Assembly (NCBI GenBank): GCA_002747455.1
Contig: PDPG01000022.1
Coordinates: 1-42,023, forward strand
DNA length: 42,023 bases
Source of the DNA: Pseudomonadota bacterium
GTDB lineage: Bacteria > Pseudomonadota > Gammaproteobacteria > Thiotrichales > Thiotrichaceae
Direction of reading: 5' to 3'
Part shown: piece after piece, positions 15,890 through 27,100 of the stretch
Layout: each line of letters begins with the position of its first letter
Position numbering within the stretch: the first letter of the stretch is position 1
Position numbers and translations under genes: made by a program
Notes under the pieces: generated by a model
Databases searched by the model: none
What the model was told of the DNA's origin: nothing
What the model saw: only the letters and a program-made list of their open reading frames with translations

Positions 15890-16552
15890 TCAGCGGTGAG
15901 TAGGTGGCGTGGCTAAAATTCCCTCTGCCTGTGCCTTGGCACTGCTGGCTAAGCGGGTAATTTCGCTCCAGTTGCCACTATTCAACAGTTCGGAATTAAC
16001 CAGCCAACTCCCCCCCACAGCAGCAACATTTGGCAGGGATAAATAATCTGCCATATTTACCGCCTTCACCCCGCCTGTTGGGCAAAAACGTACATCAGGA
16101 AATACGCTAGAAAAGCTTTTCAAGGCCGCTGCACCACCGGATGTACCCGCTGGAAAGAATTTCAGGTCGCTAATTCCCAGTTCCATTGCCGCAATGATTT
16201 CCGATGCCGTGACAGCACCCGGCAAAAATGGCATGTCAGCATCCTGCGCGGCTTTTGCCAGTGTTTCCGTACAGCCCGGACTCACGACAAATTGAGCACC
16301 CACTTTTTTCACTTGCTCAAACTGCTCTGCGCGTACCACCGTTCCCACACCGATAATTACTTCAGGCACGTCATTGGCAATACGCTTCACTACTTGCAAC
16401 GCCGAAGCTGTACGCAATGTGACCTCCAACGCAGTCAGGCCGCCTGCGACCAGGGCTTTCGCCATTGGCACGGCATGATCCACATTTTCCACCACCAGGA
16501 CAGGGATAACTGGATTATTCCCCAGTGCCGCGAATACATCATTTTTAACCAT
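15890..16552 (-). CDS. eda: 2-dehydro-3-deoxy-6-phosphogluconate (KDPG) aldolase
   Basis: A 220-residue class I aldolase that splits KDPG to pyruvate and glyceraldehyde 3-phosphate in the Entner-Doudoroff pathway; many enzymes also act on 4-hydroxy-2-oxoglutarate. Landmarks are PVIPVLVVENVDHAVPMAKALVAGG, the LEVTLRT glutamate (about residue 43), GVGTV with FVVSPG near residues 85-92, LPGAVTASE, and the Schiff-base lysine in DLKFFPA (about residue 131), then PTGGV. The ribosome site AAGGAA precedes the ATG by eight bases. It lies 50 bases downstream of edd on the same strand, forming the edd-eda operon. Downstream at 15747-15889 I see no convincing terminator. Confidence 0.95.
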   Translation of the reverse strand: MVKNDVFAALGNNPVIPVLVVENVDHAVPMAKALVAGGLTALEVTLRTASALQVVKRIANDVPEVIIGVGTVVRAEQFEQVKKVGAQFVVSPGCTETLAKAAQDADMPFLPGAVTASEIIAAMELGISDLKFFPAGTSGGAAALKSFSSVFPDVRFCPTGGVKAVNMADYLSLPNVAAVGGSWLVNSELLNSGNWSEITRLASSAKAQAEGILATPPTHR

Positions 16553-16602
16553 TACATTTCCTTTATTGTGTCATTCATTGCTTAAAACACCCAATCTGCC
16601 CA

Positions 16603-18423
16603 CTAAAATTCCGCATCAAACGAACAAGCCCCTCGCTCAGCATCCCCCACATTGTTGCGAAATGCAGCAAACAGTTCACGCCCCATACCAAAGTGACTCG
16701 CGGTCGTGTGTGTGATCTGCGGCTGCCGACGATTCCAGACCTCATCATCAACCAAGGCATTGACCGCCCCCGTTGTACAATCAACGCGCACCCTGTCACC
16801 ATCGCGCAGTAGGGATAAACCTGCACCCTTGATGCACTCCGGCGTCATGTGGATTACCGTTGGCACTTTGCCGGATGCACCGGACAAGCGCCCGTCTGTC
16901 ACCAAGGCGACACGATAACCACGGTCCTGAAGTACGCCCAGCACAGGCATCAGTTTATGCAGTTCCGGCATTCCATTGGCTTTCGGCCCCTGAAAACGCA
17001 CCACAACCACTACATCACGATCTAACTCTCCCGCTTTAAATGCAGCCTGCACTGCTTCCTGAGAGTCAAACAGGCGACACGGTGCTTCGATCAGCCAATT
17101 GGCCGGATCAACTGCGGACACCTTGGTTACCGCTCGCCCCAGATTGCCGGACATTAATTTAATGCCACCCTTGTCACTGAATGGCTGCTCAACGGTTGCC
17201 AAAATTTCCGAGTTGCCAGCTAATGGCGAGTCACGCCACGTCAGCACACCATCCTGCAAATAAGGTTCTTGCGCATAAGCCGATAACCCTGTACCACTCA
17301 CTGTCTCCACATCTTCATGTAGTAAACCTGCCGAGAGTAGTTCACGAATCACTGACCCCACACCACCCACTGCATGGAATTGATTAATATCGGCCTGACC
17401 ATTTGGATAAACTCTAGCCAGCATAGGAATCACTTCAGAGAGATCATTAAAGTCATTCCAATCAATTTGAATGCCCGCCGCGCGCGCCATTGCCACCAGA
17501 TGAATGGTATGATTAGTTGACCCACCTGTTGCCATTAAGCCAATCATGCCATTTACAATGGTTCGCTCGTCAAGCACATCCATCAAGGGCTTGTAATCAC
17601 CTGCGCCTTTGGTCATCGCCAATAATTTACTGACGGCCTCACGGGTCAAAGCGTCACGCAAGTCACCGTAGGGTGGAACAAACGCCGCCCCCGGAACATG
17701 CAGGCCCATGATTTCCATGAGCATTTGGTTGCTGTTGGCCGTGCCATAAAACGTACAAGTGCCTTCACTATGGTAGGCCGCCAACTCTGACTCCAATAGC
17801 TCGTCGCGGCTTGCCTTACCCTCAGCATAACGCTGGCGTACCCTGGCCTTGTCGCTATTACTAATGCCGCTGTCCATTGGGCCGGATGGGATAAATATTG
17901 CTGGCAGATAACCAAAGCGCAGTGCCCCAATCAGCAAACCCGGTACAATTTTGTCGCATATGCCCAAGTACATCGCGCCATCAAATATATTATGCGATAA
18001 CGCCACTACCGTACTCATCGCAATCAAATCACGACTGAATAGCGACAACTCCATCCCCGGCTCGCCCTGCGTCACGCCATCGCACATGGCGGGCGTTGCC
18101 CCTGCTACCTGAGCCACTGCATGGTTGTGACGTGCCGCTTGTTTGATCAGTGCCGGATAACGCGCATAGGGTGAATGTGCCGACAACATATCATTGTAAG
18201 CCGTTACAATGCCCAGATTTGGCGGGCGCTCCTGCTTTAACAAAATCTTGTCACCTTCCGGTGCCGCCGCCAAACCATGCGCCAAATTCGTACAACCAAG
18301 ACTCTGGCGACCGCTGTGTTTGAGCGCTTCCTGCATTCGGCGTAGGTACAGAGCGCGTGACCGTTCGCTGCGCTTCACAATGCGCTCGGTGACACCACTA
18401 ACCACTGAATTTAAAATTGCCAC
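16603..18423 (-). CDS. edd: 6-phosphogluconate dehydratase
   Basis: A 606-residue IlvD/Edd-family enzyme that dehydrates 6-phosphogluconate to KDPG using an iron-sulfur cluster. Cluster cysteines are visible in [21 protein letters not shown] and [28 protein letters not shown] and the C-terminal [19 protein letters not shown] segment complete the family pattern. The start is a GTG at 18423 with GGAGAG upstream, giving the typical Edd N-terminus (roughly [15 protein letters not shown]). Length fits E. coli Edd (603). It is followed by eda after 50 bases. zwf, pgl and a sugar regulator such as HexR are not in the window. Confidence 0.95.
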   Translation of the reverse strand: MAILNSVVSGVTERIVKRSERSRALYLRRMQEALKHSGRQSLGCTNLAHGLAAAPEGDKILLKQERPPNLGIVTAYNDMLSAHSPYARYPALIKQAARHNHAVAQVAGATPAMCDGVTQGEPGMELSLFSRDLIAMSTVVALSHNIFDGAMYLGICDKIVPGLLIGALRFGYLPAIFIPSGPMDSGISNSDKARVRQRYAEGKASRDELLESELAAYHSEGTCTFYGTANSNQMLMEIMGLHVPGAAFVPPYGDLRDALTREAVSKLLAMTKGAGDYKPLMDVLDERTIVNGMIGLMATGGSTNHTIHLVAMARAAGIQIDWNDFNDLSEVIPMLARVYPNGQADINQFHAVGGVGSVIRELLSAGLLHEDVETVSGTGLSAYAQEPYLQDGVLTWRDSPLAGNSEILATVEQPFSDKGGIKLMSGNLGRAVTKVSAVDPANWLIEAPCRLFDSQEAVQAAFKAGELDRDVVVVVRFQGPKANGMPELHKLMPVLGVLQDRGYRVALVTDGRLSGASGKVPTVIHMTPECIKGAGLSLLRDGDRVRVDCTTGAVNALVDDEVWNRRQPQITHTTASHFGMGRELFAAFRNNVGDAERGACSFDAEF

Positions 18424-18555
18424 CCGTTTGACTCTCCAATCTGTTTAGTATTATGAGTGCAATCTAACGACATAATTCACCAATGACAATCCAGAAAAAT
18501 GCTACAAACGTTTTTCCACTTGGAGAAATCCACAATAGCGTGCTATTTAATAAAA

Positions 18556-18577
18556 AACCCACCGTAAATGGTGGGTT
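18556..18577 (-). terminator. intrinsic terminator of giant secreted protein copy A
   Basis: Reading leftward, AACCCACC (18577 side) pairs with GGTGGGTT around the loop ATTTAC, followed by TTTTTATT. An 8-bp GC-rich stem plus T-tract makes a standard terminator. A closely similar one follows copy B at 24063-24083, showing the terminator was duplicated with the gene. Confidence 0.85.
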
Positions 18578-18618
18578 CCTTGTTTGACTTATGATACTAA
18601 AGAATCAATAAGTTACAC

Positions 18619-21600
18619 TCACTGTAAATCATCTGTCGTGTACGAATCGACATCGTTGTCATTCACAGCGCCTGGTAAAGTGCCCTGATCAACCATTACC
18701 TCATAACTCACCGCGCCTTTAGCGCCACCTGGTAAGGTGCCACTAAATAGCCACCTTAAATCCGGCACATCTACCTCCGGCATACAGTTAAGGCCGGCCG
18801 GCTGATTATCACAACGGGCACTGTTGGTCACATAACCGGTGTAATCCGGTATCGTGTCATCAATTTCCAGATCGGTAATTGGGCCAGTGCCTGTATTACG
18901 ATAGTAGATACGGTACGTCAGAAAATCACCCGGCCTTGCCTGGTTGAGTGTTTCTGTTTCAGCCGTATTCTGTGTTTTGTTTTGCACGGTCTTTCTCAGC
19001 ACCAACCGTGAGCTTCCCACCTCCAGCGTCACCGATGTTGCAGGACTTACCTTGCCACCCACAGTGGTCACATCATGTACCTGCAAAGCCACAGCGCTTG
19101 TTGCACCTGTTGCGGTAAATGCTGCCGTGGTTGTGATTGGATACTGATCACCATGAGGACGATCAGCCGGTGCATAGACCTTATTGACAATACAGAAACG
19201 ACTACCTGCATTCACCCCAAAGTTTATGCCTTCAATCGGGGTGTTTGCTTCGGTACCGTTTAATACACCATCACAGTTTGTGTCGCGGTAGGTCAGATGG
19301 CTCCATCCCGGTGCAGCATCCGTCAGGTCAGGTGACGTGGTAAAGCGTACGCTACCCGATGTCGGGGTACTAAAGGTGTGTGGATAGAACACCACATTGC
19401 CCGGTAATACGTCACTTCGGTGATCAGGCTCAAACACCGGCCCCTTGCTTTCAGCAAAATCCTTGCCGGTAATGTCAGTCGTGCCAACCGTGAAGGATAA
19501 CGCATCCGGCGAAGTGGAGGCATAGCCTGACGGGTTCTTCGGTTGCGCAGGGTTGCACTGGCGAGGCACGGGGACGGTTTCACCCTGCGCCTGATACACC
19601 TGATAGTCCCCTGCGGCCACGGCACGAAAGGCATAATGACCATTCGCGTCGGTGTAGGTACTTTGGCAGGTGCCGTTCACCGTGTCATATAACACCACGG
19701 TATGACGGGCAATGCCTGGTTCACCGGCATCACTGGTGCCACTGCTGTTACTGTCGATAAATACTCGACCCGACACATTGACACCCCCATCAACCATCAC
19801 CACATAGTCCTCAACCTCACCATCAAACAGTGCACCAGAGGCATTGTCTGCGGTCAGATAACTATCGGTTGAGATGCGCGCCCGTACCCAGAGCTGGCCG
19901 GGCTTAATGGTACCAGCCGGCAGATTCAGCCACTCGAGTTGTACGACACTGTTAAAACCGGCAGGGATGGCACGCGAGCGTGCTTCACCGGAATCAAAGG
20001 TGCCGTTTTGGTTGAAGTCAACCCAAACTATCAGCGTGGCAGCCTGGTTGCTTTTATTCACCGCCGAGACCTGCGTGCGTAACTGCGTATCCGTTGTATT
20101 GACCGGATCAATAAACTTCACGCCATCTTCATCGCGCTTGCTCGCGTTATTATCACCAGTGCCATCGGTTCCCCCATTGGCCTGATTCTGTGGTGACAGC
20201 TCAGTATCTGGTGAGATCACCCCTAGATACACTTGTGGTGTAAGCGGCTGCGCGTGACCCGCACCTCCGTAGCTATCCGGTGCATCACCAAAGTCCAGGG
20301 CCGGTTTCAACGCAATATCAATGCTGAGGTTGGTAAAGTCGTCGCCTCGAGGGATAGTTAGCCCTGCCACATTATCGCCTAACGGCTCATTCCCCTTAGG
20401 GGATTCACCCGGCAATGGAGCGGTCGCTGATAAGGTGAAAACATGCGTACGCACACCCGATGCGGAAACGGCTGCAGTCCTGTAACCATCCTGATCATCA
20501 TCTTCATTCACGTCATCGTCACTCCCTGCGGTAGTGACCAGACTGTTCCAGTATTTCAGCACCGCATTGCTGGCAAACTGACTGGCCGGAATTGTTACAT
20601 AGAAGTCCCCGCCACCCACGTCTTTAAACAAATAACGGCCACGCCCTTCTATGCCCGTCACGGTGCTGTCAACCAGGCTGTTATCGGAGGCTTTATGTAA
20701 CTGAACAGTGACGCCATCCGGCACAGGCACATCCACGCCCTCGGTGTATTTCAGGTCGCCATCCACATCGGCAAACACCAGATCACCCACATAGTAGCTG
20801 GCCACTTCGACCGTGGTGGCATTTGACTTCAAAAACTGAGCCGCGGGTAATGATGGCGTGTCCAAGGTAAACAGGTTGGTGTAGGCATCACCCGGCTGAT
20901 TCGCCGCAGTAGATAATGGATTAGCACTATCACCGGCTTGCAACGTATAGGTCGCTTTCATGCCCTGATGCGGATCACCATCTTTTTCCAATGGGTACGC
21001 CGATACAAACTTAATCGCTGTTACCTGACTAAAGTCACCGCCCAGGGCTGCCTCGGTCACCCAGTTACTATTGTTATTGTCCGGGTCATAATTAATGGTT
21101 GCCGGAGCATCCGTGGTGTAGTACCAGGTGCCCAATGGCGCACCGTCTGTTTCGCCACCTAGCCAGGTCGTGGTAGGTGCACCGGTCAGCCTGAGTACAC
21201 CAGAGAATTTTGACTTGGGTGACCTTGCATTGCTCCCGTTATCGTCCCCGTTATACGAAAAAACGTCGATAATAGTCGGCGGGTCAATGGCAAAAGATGG
21301 GGCAAAGTTTGCCCAGGACAATGTGTACTTTTGATTTTCATTCGTATTATCCAAGGTTGTATCCACTTCCTTGGACACCTGAATCGAGCCAATTTGCTCC
21401 AACGTGATCGTATGCTCATCACTGCGGGCTGGTAATGGGTCTGCTAACGAGTCCCCCCTGATTTCTGCATAGTTCACCACCGGCGTACCATTGGGCGCCA
21501 GCGGATCACTATCCGTACAGATAATCCGTGGTGTAATCGCATCATTCGCAAATACCGATCCAAGGTTCCAGATCAGACGGGTGTAACCGGGCTTTGCATT

Positions 21601-23955
21601 ACCATTACGGCCCGTATTGTTTTGCACCAGATCGGGCGGCGTACCAATCACATTACCACTGGCATCGGTGTAGTTCGCAGTACAGTTTTGGTTATAAGAC
21701 ACCTCTGGCGGTAGTTCATTAATAATCTGCACCCCACTTTCTTGTGGAGGTTCTTGCATCATACTCTGTATGGCTGCAGTAAGCTTCCAGACAATTTGTC
21801 TACCGGCAAGCGTCGTGGTGGTGGAGCCAGGTGCCGCCAGTGGTGTGAGGGACTCGGAATCCAGTCTACTGGTCGATCTGGAGATAATGACTCGGTCACC
21901 GTCAGTATAACCATTTTGCGGTGACGCTTTATACCTTCTTGTCGTCCAGTTGCTTGCCCATTGATCACTTCGCGCACTACCAAAGCCTGCCCCAACCGTT
22001 CCAGACGGTATCGCATCGCCCGCGTGTGGGCCAGTATAAAACTGTTCACGTATTTGCAGCGGTACGACAAAACGGATGTATTGTGCGCTGGTCAGTGCGG
22101 CGGTGTTTACCACACTGTCTTTTAGCCTGGCTCGTACCAGGTTAACATCATCAATGCCATTGCCCACCTGAGTAGGGTCAGTTTTCCAGTCTGTTACATC
22201 ATCGTCACAGTGCACTGCCCTCTGCTTATCCCAGTGCCCCTCATAAAGACCCGTTTGGTTGTTATAACCACCGGACAGCGGATCATCGCCCGTATAGTCC
22301 GCATGACCATACTCCACAATATAATTTGTATAATCAAAACCACTACTAGCATAGCTGCCCACATAGGCATAGGTTCCGGTAGTCCCGCCGGTATTGCCAC
22401 GATCTGTTAATTTTTGTGTGGTATTGTCAAAGGCTACACAGGTTCTAGGATTGGTTAAATCAACCGCACCACCATTACCAAAATGTAGTGTATGTGGATA
22501 GGACTGCCCAGGTGCTAACACACCCTGCCCTGAATGAGAGTTTCCTGGAATGAAGAAACTGTAGCCTGCCCCCGTATCTCTATTGCTTTTAAATGCATAA
22601 TCGCCAAAATTACCTTTGGGTATTAAGCGGTAGCTATAAGGTGGCGCGATATTATTACTAATACTACCGCCTGGCATGGGCTGCCCGTTATAGCCCGGTT
22701 CTTTTCCAGCATTGAAGTTTTCTGTACCCGACATGCCTAACGGATCAAAGTTTTTCAAGGTACCTTTGATAAAAATCTCACCACTACCATTGATAACCCC
22801 ATCGGCCATATCAATGACTCGCATCGGGATAAAAAACCGTGCCACGGTATTAGTGTAATAATAAGGACCCGCGGACAGGTCAATGCCACCACCGGCTTGC
22901 GTAGGGAAGCGACTACCAGATAAGTCCGCACCGCTAATCGTTATTTTATAAGGAGAGGCAGGATTAGCGGGGTCAGTTCGGCTGGTACTGCAAGTTCCTG
23001 AGTCTATTACTTTTTTATCAATCGGATCACCCGACCCCTTACTTTCACTACCATAGACCTGATCGTGCCAAAAATAGGGGTTAGGGGAACAGCTAACCAT
23101 GTAATATTCAAAGCCGGATACACTATAGTCCGGGCCGTTTTCAGCGCCCTTGGTTGCAGACACATCCAAAAGGAACTCGAACGGTTGACTAAGCGCTTCG
23201 TTGCCCGTGCGACGGTTTGTCGATGTCCGCAGATTAACCCAAGTATAGTAACCATTCTCGACCCCCTGCCCCACATCTCTGGCACCATATAAGTAATAGC
23301 CACGAAATACGCCACTACTGAGATCAACACTCGGGCGTGAGGAAATGAGCGTCGGGCCAATATCAGCAAAGCTTGCCGTAACCGCATTAGGTGTCCCATC
23401 ATCAGCATTGGAATATACCCGCTGTGAGCTGGTATAGCTTGAGCCGTTCCAGGACTCCCCCAGCACTTTGACCACAGAAGGAAAGGACAACTGTTCACCT
23501 TCATTAAACTCCCCCAGGTTACACACCAACTTAATGTCGCCATTGCTTTCGGTAGTAATACTGGATACCGGATTGGTACCACCCCCAGCCTCTTCTGTAC
23601 ACCTTATAGGTATTTTATCGAAAGTAACCACTGCATTCGCTGATGGCTTGAGCACTTGCTCAAAAATAACATTCTTGAGAGAAGGCTGACCCGGCGTATA
23701 GTTGCCGGCGGTTACAGACCAGTTATAGATCACGGTATCCTGGGTCCGTACCTGGTTATTCTTCTCACCACAGTCATCCCCCGGATTTGCCAGGGCGGTA
23801 TCGGAAGCACAATTGCCATCGGCATTAAATGGTGCAGAACCATCCTGTACTCCAGGACCGAATGGGCCTAAACCTAAGGTGGGTAGTGCAAATACAGGGA
23901 GCGAGGCTCCCAGTAGTATGAGAGCGAGTAACGCCCTTGATATGAAAGCTGACAT
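18619..23955 (-). CDS. giant secreted surface protein, SdrD-B/GEVEDY/DUF11 type (copy A)
   Basis: A 1778-residue exported protein. The start at 23955 (MSAFISRALLALILLGASLPVFA) has GGGGA upstream and gives a clear signal peptide; an in-frame start 81 bases earlier lacks this logic. Residues about 25-1045 hold a long region with no domain I recognise, with cysteine pairs and many Thr/Asn-rich strands, including a FASFAIDPPTIIDVF-like segment near 890. Around residue 1050 is an SdrD B-like/collagen-adhesin B fold (YYVGDLVFADVDGDLKYTEG). About 1180-1390 is a GEVEDY domain (DFGDAPDSYGG at the start, FDGEVEDYVV near 1380). A second SdrD-B repeat (VSGRVFIDSNSSGTSDAGEPG) follows, and about 1650-1757 is a DUF11-type Ig-like domain. 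No LPXTG, PEP-CTERM or autotransporter barrel is visible. It is probably released or surface-bound by an unidentified route. Role: likely adhesion or sheath, inferred. Confidence 0.8.
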   Translation of the reverse strand: MSAFISRALLALILLGASLPVFALPTLGLGPFGPGVQDGSAPFNADGNCASDTALANPGDDCGEKNNQVRTQDTVIYNWSVTAGNYTPGQPSLKNVIFEQVLKPSANAVVTFDKIPIRCTEEAGGGTNPVSSITTESNGDIKLVCNLGEFNEGEQLSFPSVVKVLGESWNGSSYTSSQRVYSNADDGTPNAVTASFADIGPTLISSRPSVDLSSGVFRGYYLYGARDVGQGVENGYYTWVNLRTSTNRRTGNEALSQPFEFLLDVSATKGAENGPDYSVSGFEYYMVSCSPNPYFWHDQVYGSESKGSGDPIDKKVIDSGTCSTSRTDPANPASPYKITISGADLSGSRFPTQAGGGIDLSAGPYYYTNTVARFFIPMRVIDMADGVINGSGEIFIKGTLKNFDPLGMSGTENFNAGKEPGYNGQPMPGGSISNNIAPPYSYRLIPKGNFGDYAFKSNRDTGAGYSFFIPGNSHSGQGVLAPGQSYPHTLHFGNGGAVDLTNPRTCVAFDNTTQKLTDRGNTGGTTGTYAYVGSYASSGFDYTNYIVEYGHADYTGDDPLSGGYNNQTGLYEGHWDKQRAVHCDDDVTDWKTDPTQVGNGIDDVNLVRARLKDSVVNTAALTSAQYIRFVVPLQIREQFYTGPHAGDAIPSGTVGAGFGSARSDQWASNWTTRRYKASPQNGYTDGDRVIISRSTSRLDSESLTPLAAPGSTTTTLAGRQIVWKLTAAIQSMMQEPPQESGVQIINELPPEVSYNQNCTANYTDASGNVIGTPPDLVQNNTGRNGNAKPGYTRLIWNLGSVFANDAITPRIICTDSDPLAPNGTPVVNYAEIRGDSLADPLPARSDEHTITLEQIGSIQVSKEVDTTLDNTNENQKYTLSWANFAPSFAIDPPTIIDVFSYNGDDNGSNARSPKSKFSGVLRLTGAPTTTWLGGETDGAPLGTWYYTTDAPATINYDPDNNNSNWVTEAALGGDFSQVTAIKFVSAYPLEKDGDPHQGMKATYTLQAGDSANPLSTAANQPGDAYTNLFTLDTPSLPAAQFLKSNATTVEVASYYVGDLVFADVDGDLKYTEGVDVPVPDGVTVQLHKASDNSLVDSTVTGIEGRGRYLFKDVGGGDFYVTIPASQFASNAVLKYWNSLVTTAGSDDDVNEDDDQDGYRTAAVSASGVRTHVFTLSATAPLPGESPKGNEPLGDNVAGLTIPRGDDFTNLSIDIALKPALDFGDAPDSYGGAGHAQPLTPQVYLGVISPDTELSPQNQANGGTDGTGDNNASKRDEDGVKFIDPVNTTDTQLRTQVSAVNKSNQAATLIVWVDFNQNGTFDSGEARSRAIPAGFNSVVQLEWLNLPAGTIKPGQLWVRARISTDSYLTADNASGALFDGEVEDYVVMVDGGVNVSGRVFIDSNSSGTSDAGEPGIARHTVVLYDTVNGTCQSTYTDANGHYAFRAVAAGDYQVYQAQGETVPVPRQCNPAQPKNPSGYASTSPDALSFTVGTTDITGKDFAESKGPVFEPDHRSDVLPGNVVFYPHTFSTPTSGSVRFTTSPDLTDAAPGWSHLTYRDTNCDGVLNGTEANTPIEGINFGVNAGSRFCIVNKVYAPADRPHGDQYPITTTAAFTATGATSAVALQVHDVTTVGGKVSPATSVTLEVGSSRLVLRKTVQNKTQNTAETETLNQARPGDFLTYRIYYRNTGTGPITDLEIDDTIPDYTGYVTNSARCDNQPAGLNCMPEVDVPDLRWLFSGTLPGGAKGAVSYEVMVDQGTLPGAVNDNDVDSYTTDDLQ

Positions 23956-24062
23956 ATTTTCCCCATTTTTTATTAGACTCTGGGAGAACAGCCAGAACAG
24001 AACGCCCAGATAGAAATTTGGACGCCAATATAGCAAGTCTTGATGAACAAAAAATTAACAAA

Positions 24063-24083
24063 AACCCACCGCAGTGGTGGGTT
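24063..24083 (-). terminator. intrinsic terminator of giant secreted protein copy B
   Basis: AACCCACC and GGTGGGTT arms enclose a five-base loop, with TTTTTGTT after the stem on the minus strand. It lies between copy B's stop codon and copy A's leader, so each copy is an independent transcription unit. Confidence 0.85.
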
Positions 24084-24114
24084 CTTTAGTTTGATACATG
24101 ATGTGCCTAACGCA

Positions 24115-27100
24115 TCACTGATCAACCATCACTTCATAACTCACCGCCCCTTTAGCGCCGCCTGATAAAGTGCCAGTAAATAGCCACTTTAAATCCGGCA
24201 GGGCCACATTCGGCACACAGTTAAGACCAGCCGGCTGATTAGCACAACGGGCACTGTTGGTCACATAACCTGTGTAATCAGGTATCGCGTCATCAATTTC
24301 CAGATCGGTAATTGGGCCGGTGCCTGCGTTACGATAATAGATACGGTACGTCAGAAAATCCCCCGGTCTTGCCTGATTGAGCGTTTCTGTTTCAGGCGTG
24401 TTCTGTGTGGTGTTTTGCACGGTCTTTCTCAATACCAGCCGTGAACTGCCTACCTCCGGTGTCACCGGCGTTGTAGGGTTCAGCTTGCCACCCACGGTTG
24501 TCACATCCTGCACCGGCAGATTAACGGCGCTTGTTGCACCCGTTGCGGTGAACGCTGCCGTTGTTGTGATCGGATACTGATCACCATGAGGACGATCAGC
24601 CGGGGCATAGACCTTATTGACAATACAGAAACGACTACCTGCATTCACCCCAAAGTTCATGCCTTCAATCGGGGTGTTCGCTTCCGTTCCGTTCAAGACA
24701 CCGTCACAGTTTGTATCGCGGTAGGTCAGATGGCTCCATCCCGACGTAGTAGCCAGATCAGGCGACGTAGTAAAACGTACGCTGCCGGATGTGGGGGTGC
24801 TAAAAGTGTGTGAATAGAACACCACATTGCCCGGTAATATGTCGCTTCGATGATCTGGCTCAAACACCGGCCCTTTGTTTTCGGCAAAATCCTTGCCGGT
24901 AATGTCAGTCGTGCCAACCGTAAAGGATAGCGCATCCGGAGAAGTGGAGGCATAGCCTGACGGGTTCTTCAACCGTGCAGGGTCACACTGGCGAGGCACC
25001 GGGACGGTTTCACCCTGCGCCTGATACACCTGATAGTCCCCTGCGGCTACGGCACGAAAAGCATAACGACCATTCGCGTCGGTGTAGGCACTTTGGCAGG
25101 TGCCGTTCGCCGTGTCGTATAACACCACGGTATGACGGGCAATGCCTGGTTCACCGGCATCGCTGATGCCACTGCTGTTGCTGTCGATAAACACCCGACC
25201 GGACACATTGACACCCCCATCAACCATCACCACATAGTCCTCAACCTCACCATCAAACAGTGCACCGGAGGCATTATCCGCAGTCAGATTACTATCGGTC
25301 GAGATGCGTGCCCGCAGCCAAAGCTGGCCAGACTGAATAGTACCGGCTGGCAGATCAAGCCACTCCAGTTGCACGATACCGTTAAAACCGGCAGAGATGG
25401 CGCGCGAGCGCGCTTCCCCGGCATCAAAGGTGCCGTTCTGGTTGAAGTCCACCCAAACCATCAGCGTGGCAGCCTGATTGCTTTTGTTGACTGCCGAGAC
25501 ATGCGTGCGTAACTGCGTATCCGTTGTATTGACCGGATCAATAAACTTCACGCCATCTTCATCGCGCTTGCTCGCGTTATTATCGCCGGTGCCATCGGCG
25601 CCCCCATTGGCCTGATTCTGTGGTGACAATTCAGTATCCGGCGAAATCACCCCCAGATACACCAATGGCGTAAGTGCCTGCATGTGCCCCGCACCACCAT
25701 AACTATCCGGTGCATCACCAAAGTCCAGGGCTGGTTTCAGCGCAATATCAATACTGAGGTTGGTAAAGTCGTCGCCTCTGGGGATAGTTAGCCCCGCAAT
25801 ATTATCACCTAATGGCTCATTACCCCTCGGTGCTTCACCGGGCGCCGGTGGAATCGCCGATAGGGTGAACACATGCGTGCGCACCCCCGATGCGGAAACC
25901 GCTGCAGTCCTGTAACCATCCTGATCATTATCTTCATTCACGTCATCGTCGTTCCCCGCGGCGGTCACCAGACTATTCCAGTATTTCAGCACCGCATTGC
26001 TGGCAAACTGACTGGCCGGAATTGTTACATAAAAATCTCCACCACCCACGTCTTTAAACAGATAACGGCCACGCCCTTCAAGGCCCGTTACCGTGCTGTC
26101 AACCAGACTGTTATCGGAGGCTTTATGTAACTGCACGGTTACGCCATCCGGTGCAGGCACATCCACGCCCTCGGTGTATTTCAGATCACCATTGACATCG
26201 GCAAATACCATGTCACCCACATAGTAGCTGGCCACTTCAACCGTGGTGGCATTTGACTTCAAAAACTGAGCCGCAGGTAATGATGGCGTGTCCAAGGTAA
26301 ACAGGTTGGTATAGGAGTCACCTGGTTGATTCGCCGCCGCCGATTGAGGATTGGCACGATCACCGGCCTGCAACGTATAGGTCGCTTTCATGCCCTGATG
26401 CGGGTCACCGTCTTGTTCCAGTTTGTGGGCCGACACAAACTTGATCGCCGTTACCTGACTAAAGTCACCGCCCAGGGCTGCCTCGGTCACCCAGTTACTA
26501 GTATTATTGTCCGGGTCATAATTAATGGTTGCCGGAGCATCTGTGGTGTAGTACCAGGTGCCCAATGGCGCACCATCCGTTCCGCCACCTAGCCAGGTTG
26601 TGGTGGGTGCGCCAGTCAACCGAAGCGCCCCAGAGAATTTTGACTTAGGGTCTCTCGGACTCCCTCCATTACCATCGCCATTATGTGGAAATACATCGAT
26701 GATGGTAGGTGGTTCAATGGCAAAGGATGACGCAAAGTTTGCCCAGGACAATGTGTACTTTTGATCTTCATTCACATTATCCAGAGTCGTATCCACTTCC
26801 TTGGACACCCGAATCGAGCCAATCTGCTCCAGTGTAATTGTATGCTCATCACTGCGGTTTGGTAGTGGACTTGCTAACGAGTCCCCCCTGATTTCAGCAT
26901 AGTTCACTACCGGCGTGCCATTCGATGCCAGCGGATCACTGTCCGTACAGATAACCCGCGGTGCAATAGGCGTGTTGGCATACACCGATCCAAGATTCCA
27001 AATCAGACGGGTATAGCCTGTTTTGGCGTTACCATGACGGTCGGTATTACTTTGTACCAGGTCGGGCGGCGTACCAATCACATTGCCATTGGCATCGGTA

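Noticed and set aside
18424..18618. Possible small RNA gene between edd and the giant protein
   Set aside because: The only structured element is the copy A terminator; no promoter or second hairpin was evident.
23007..23582. Leftward frame of 191 codons inside giant protein copy A
   Set aside because: Lies within a well-supported 1778-codon gene and the same artefact occurs in copy B.
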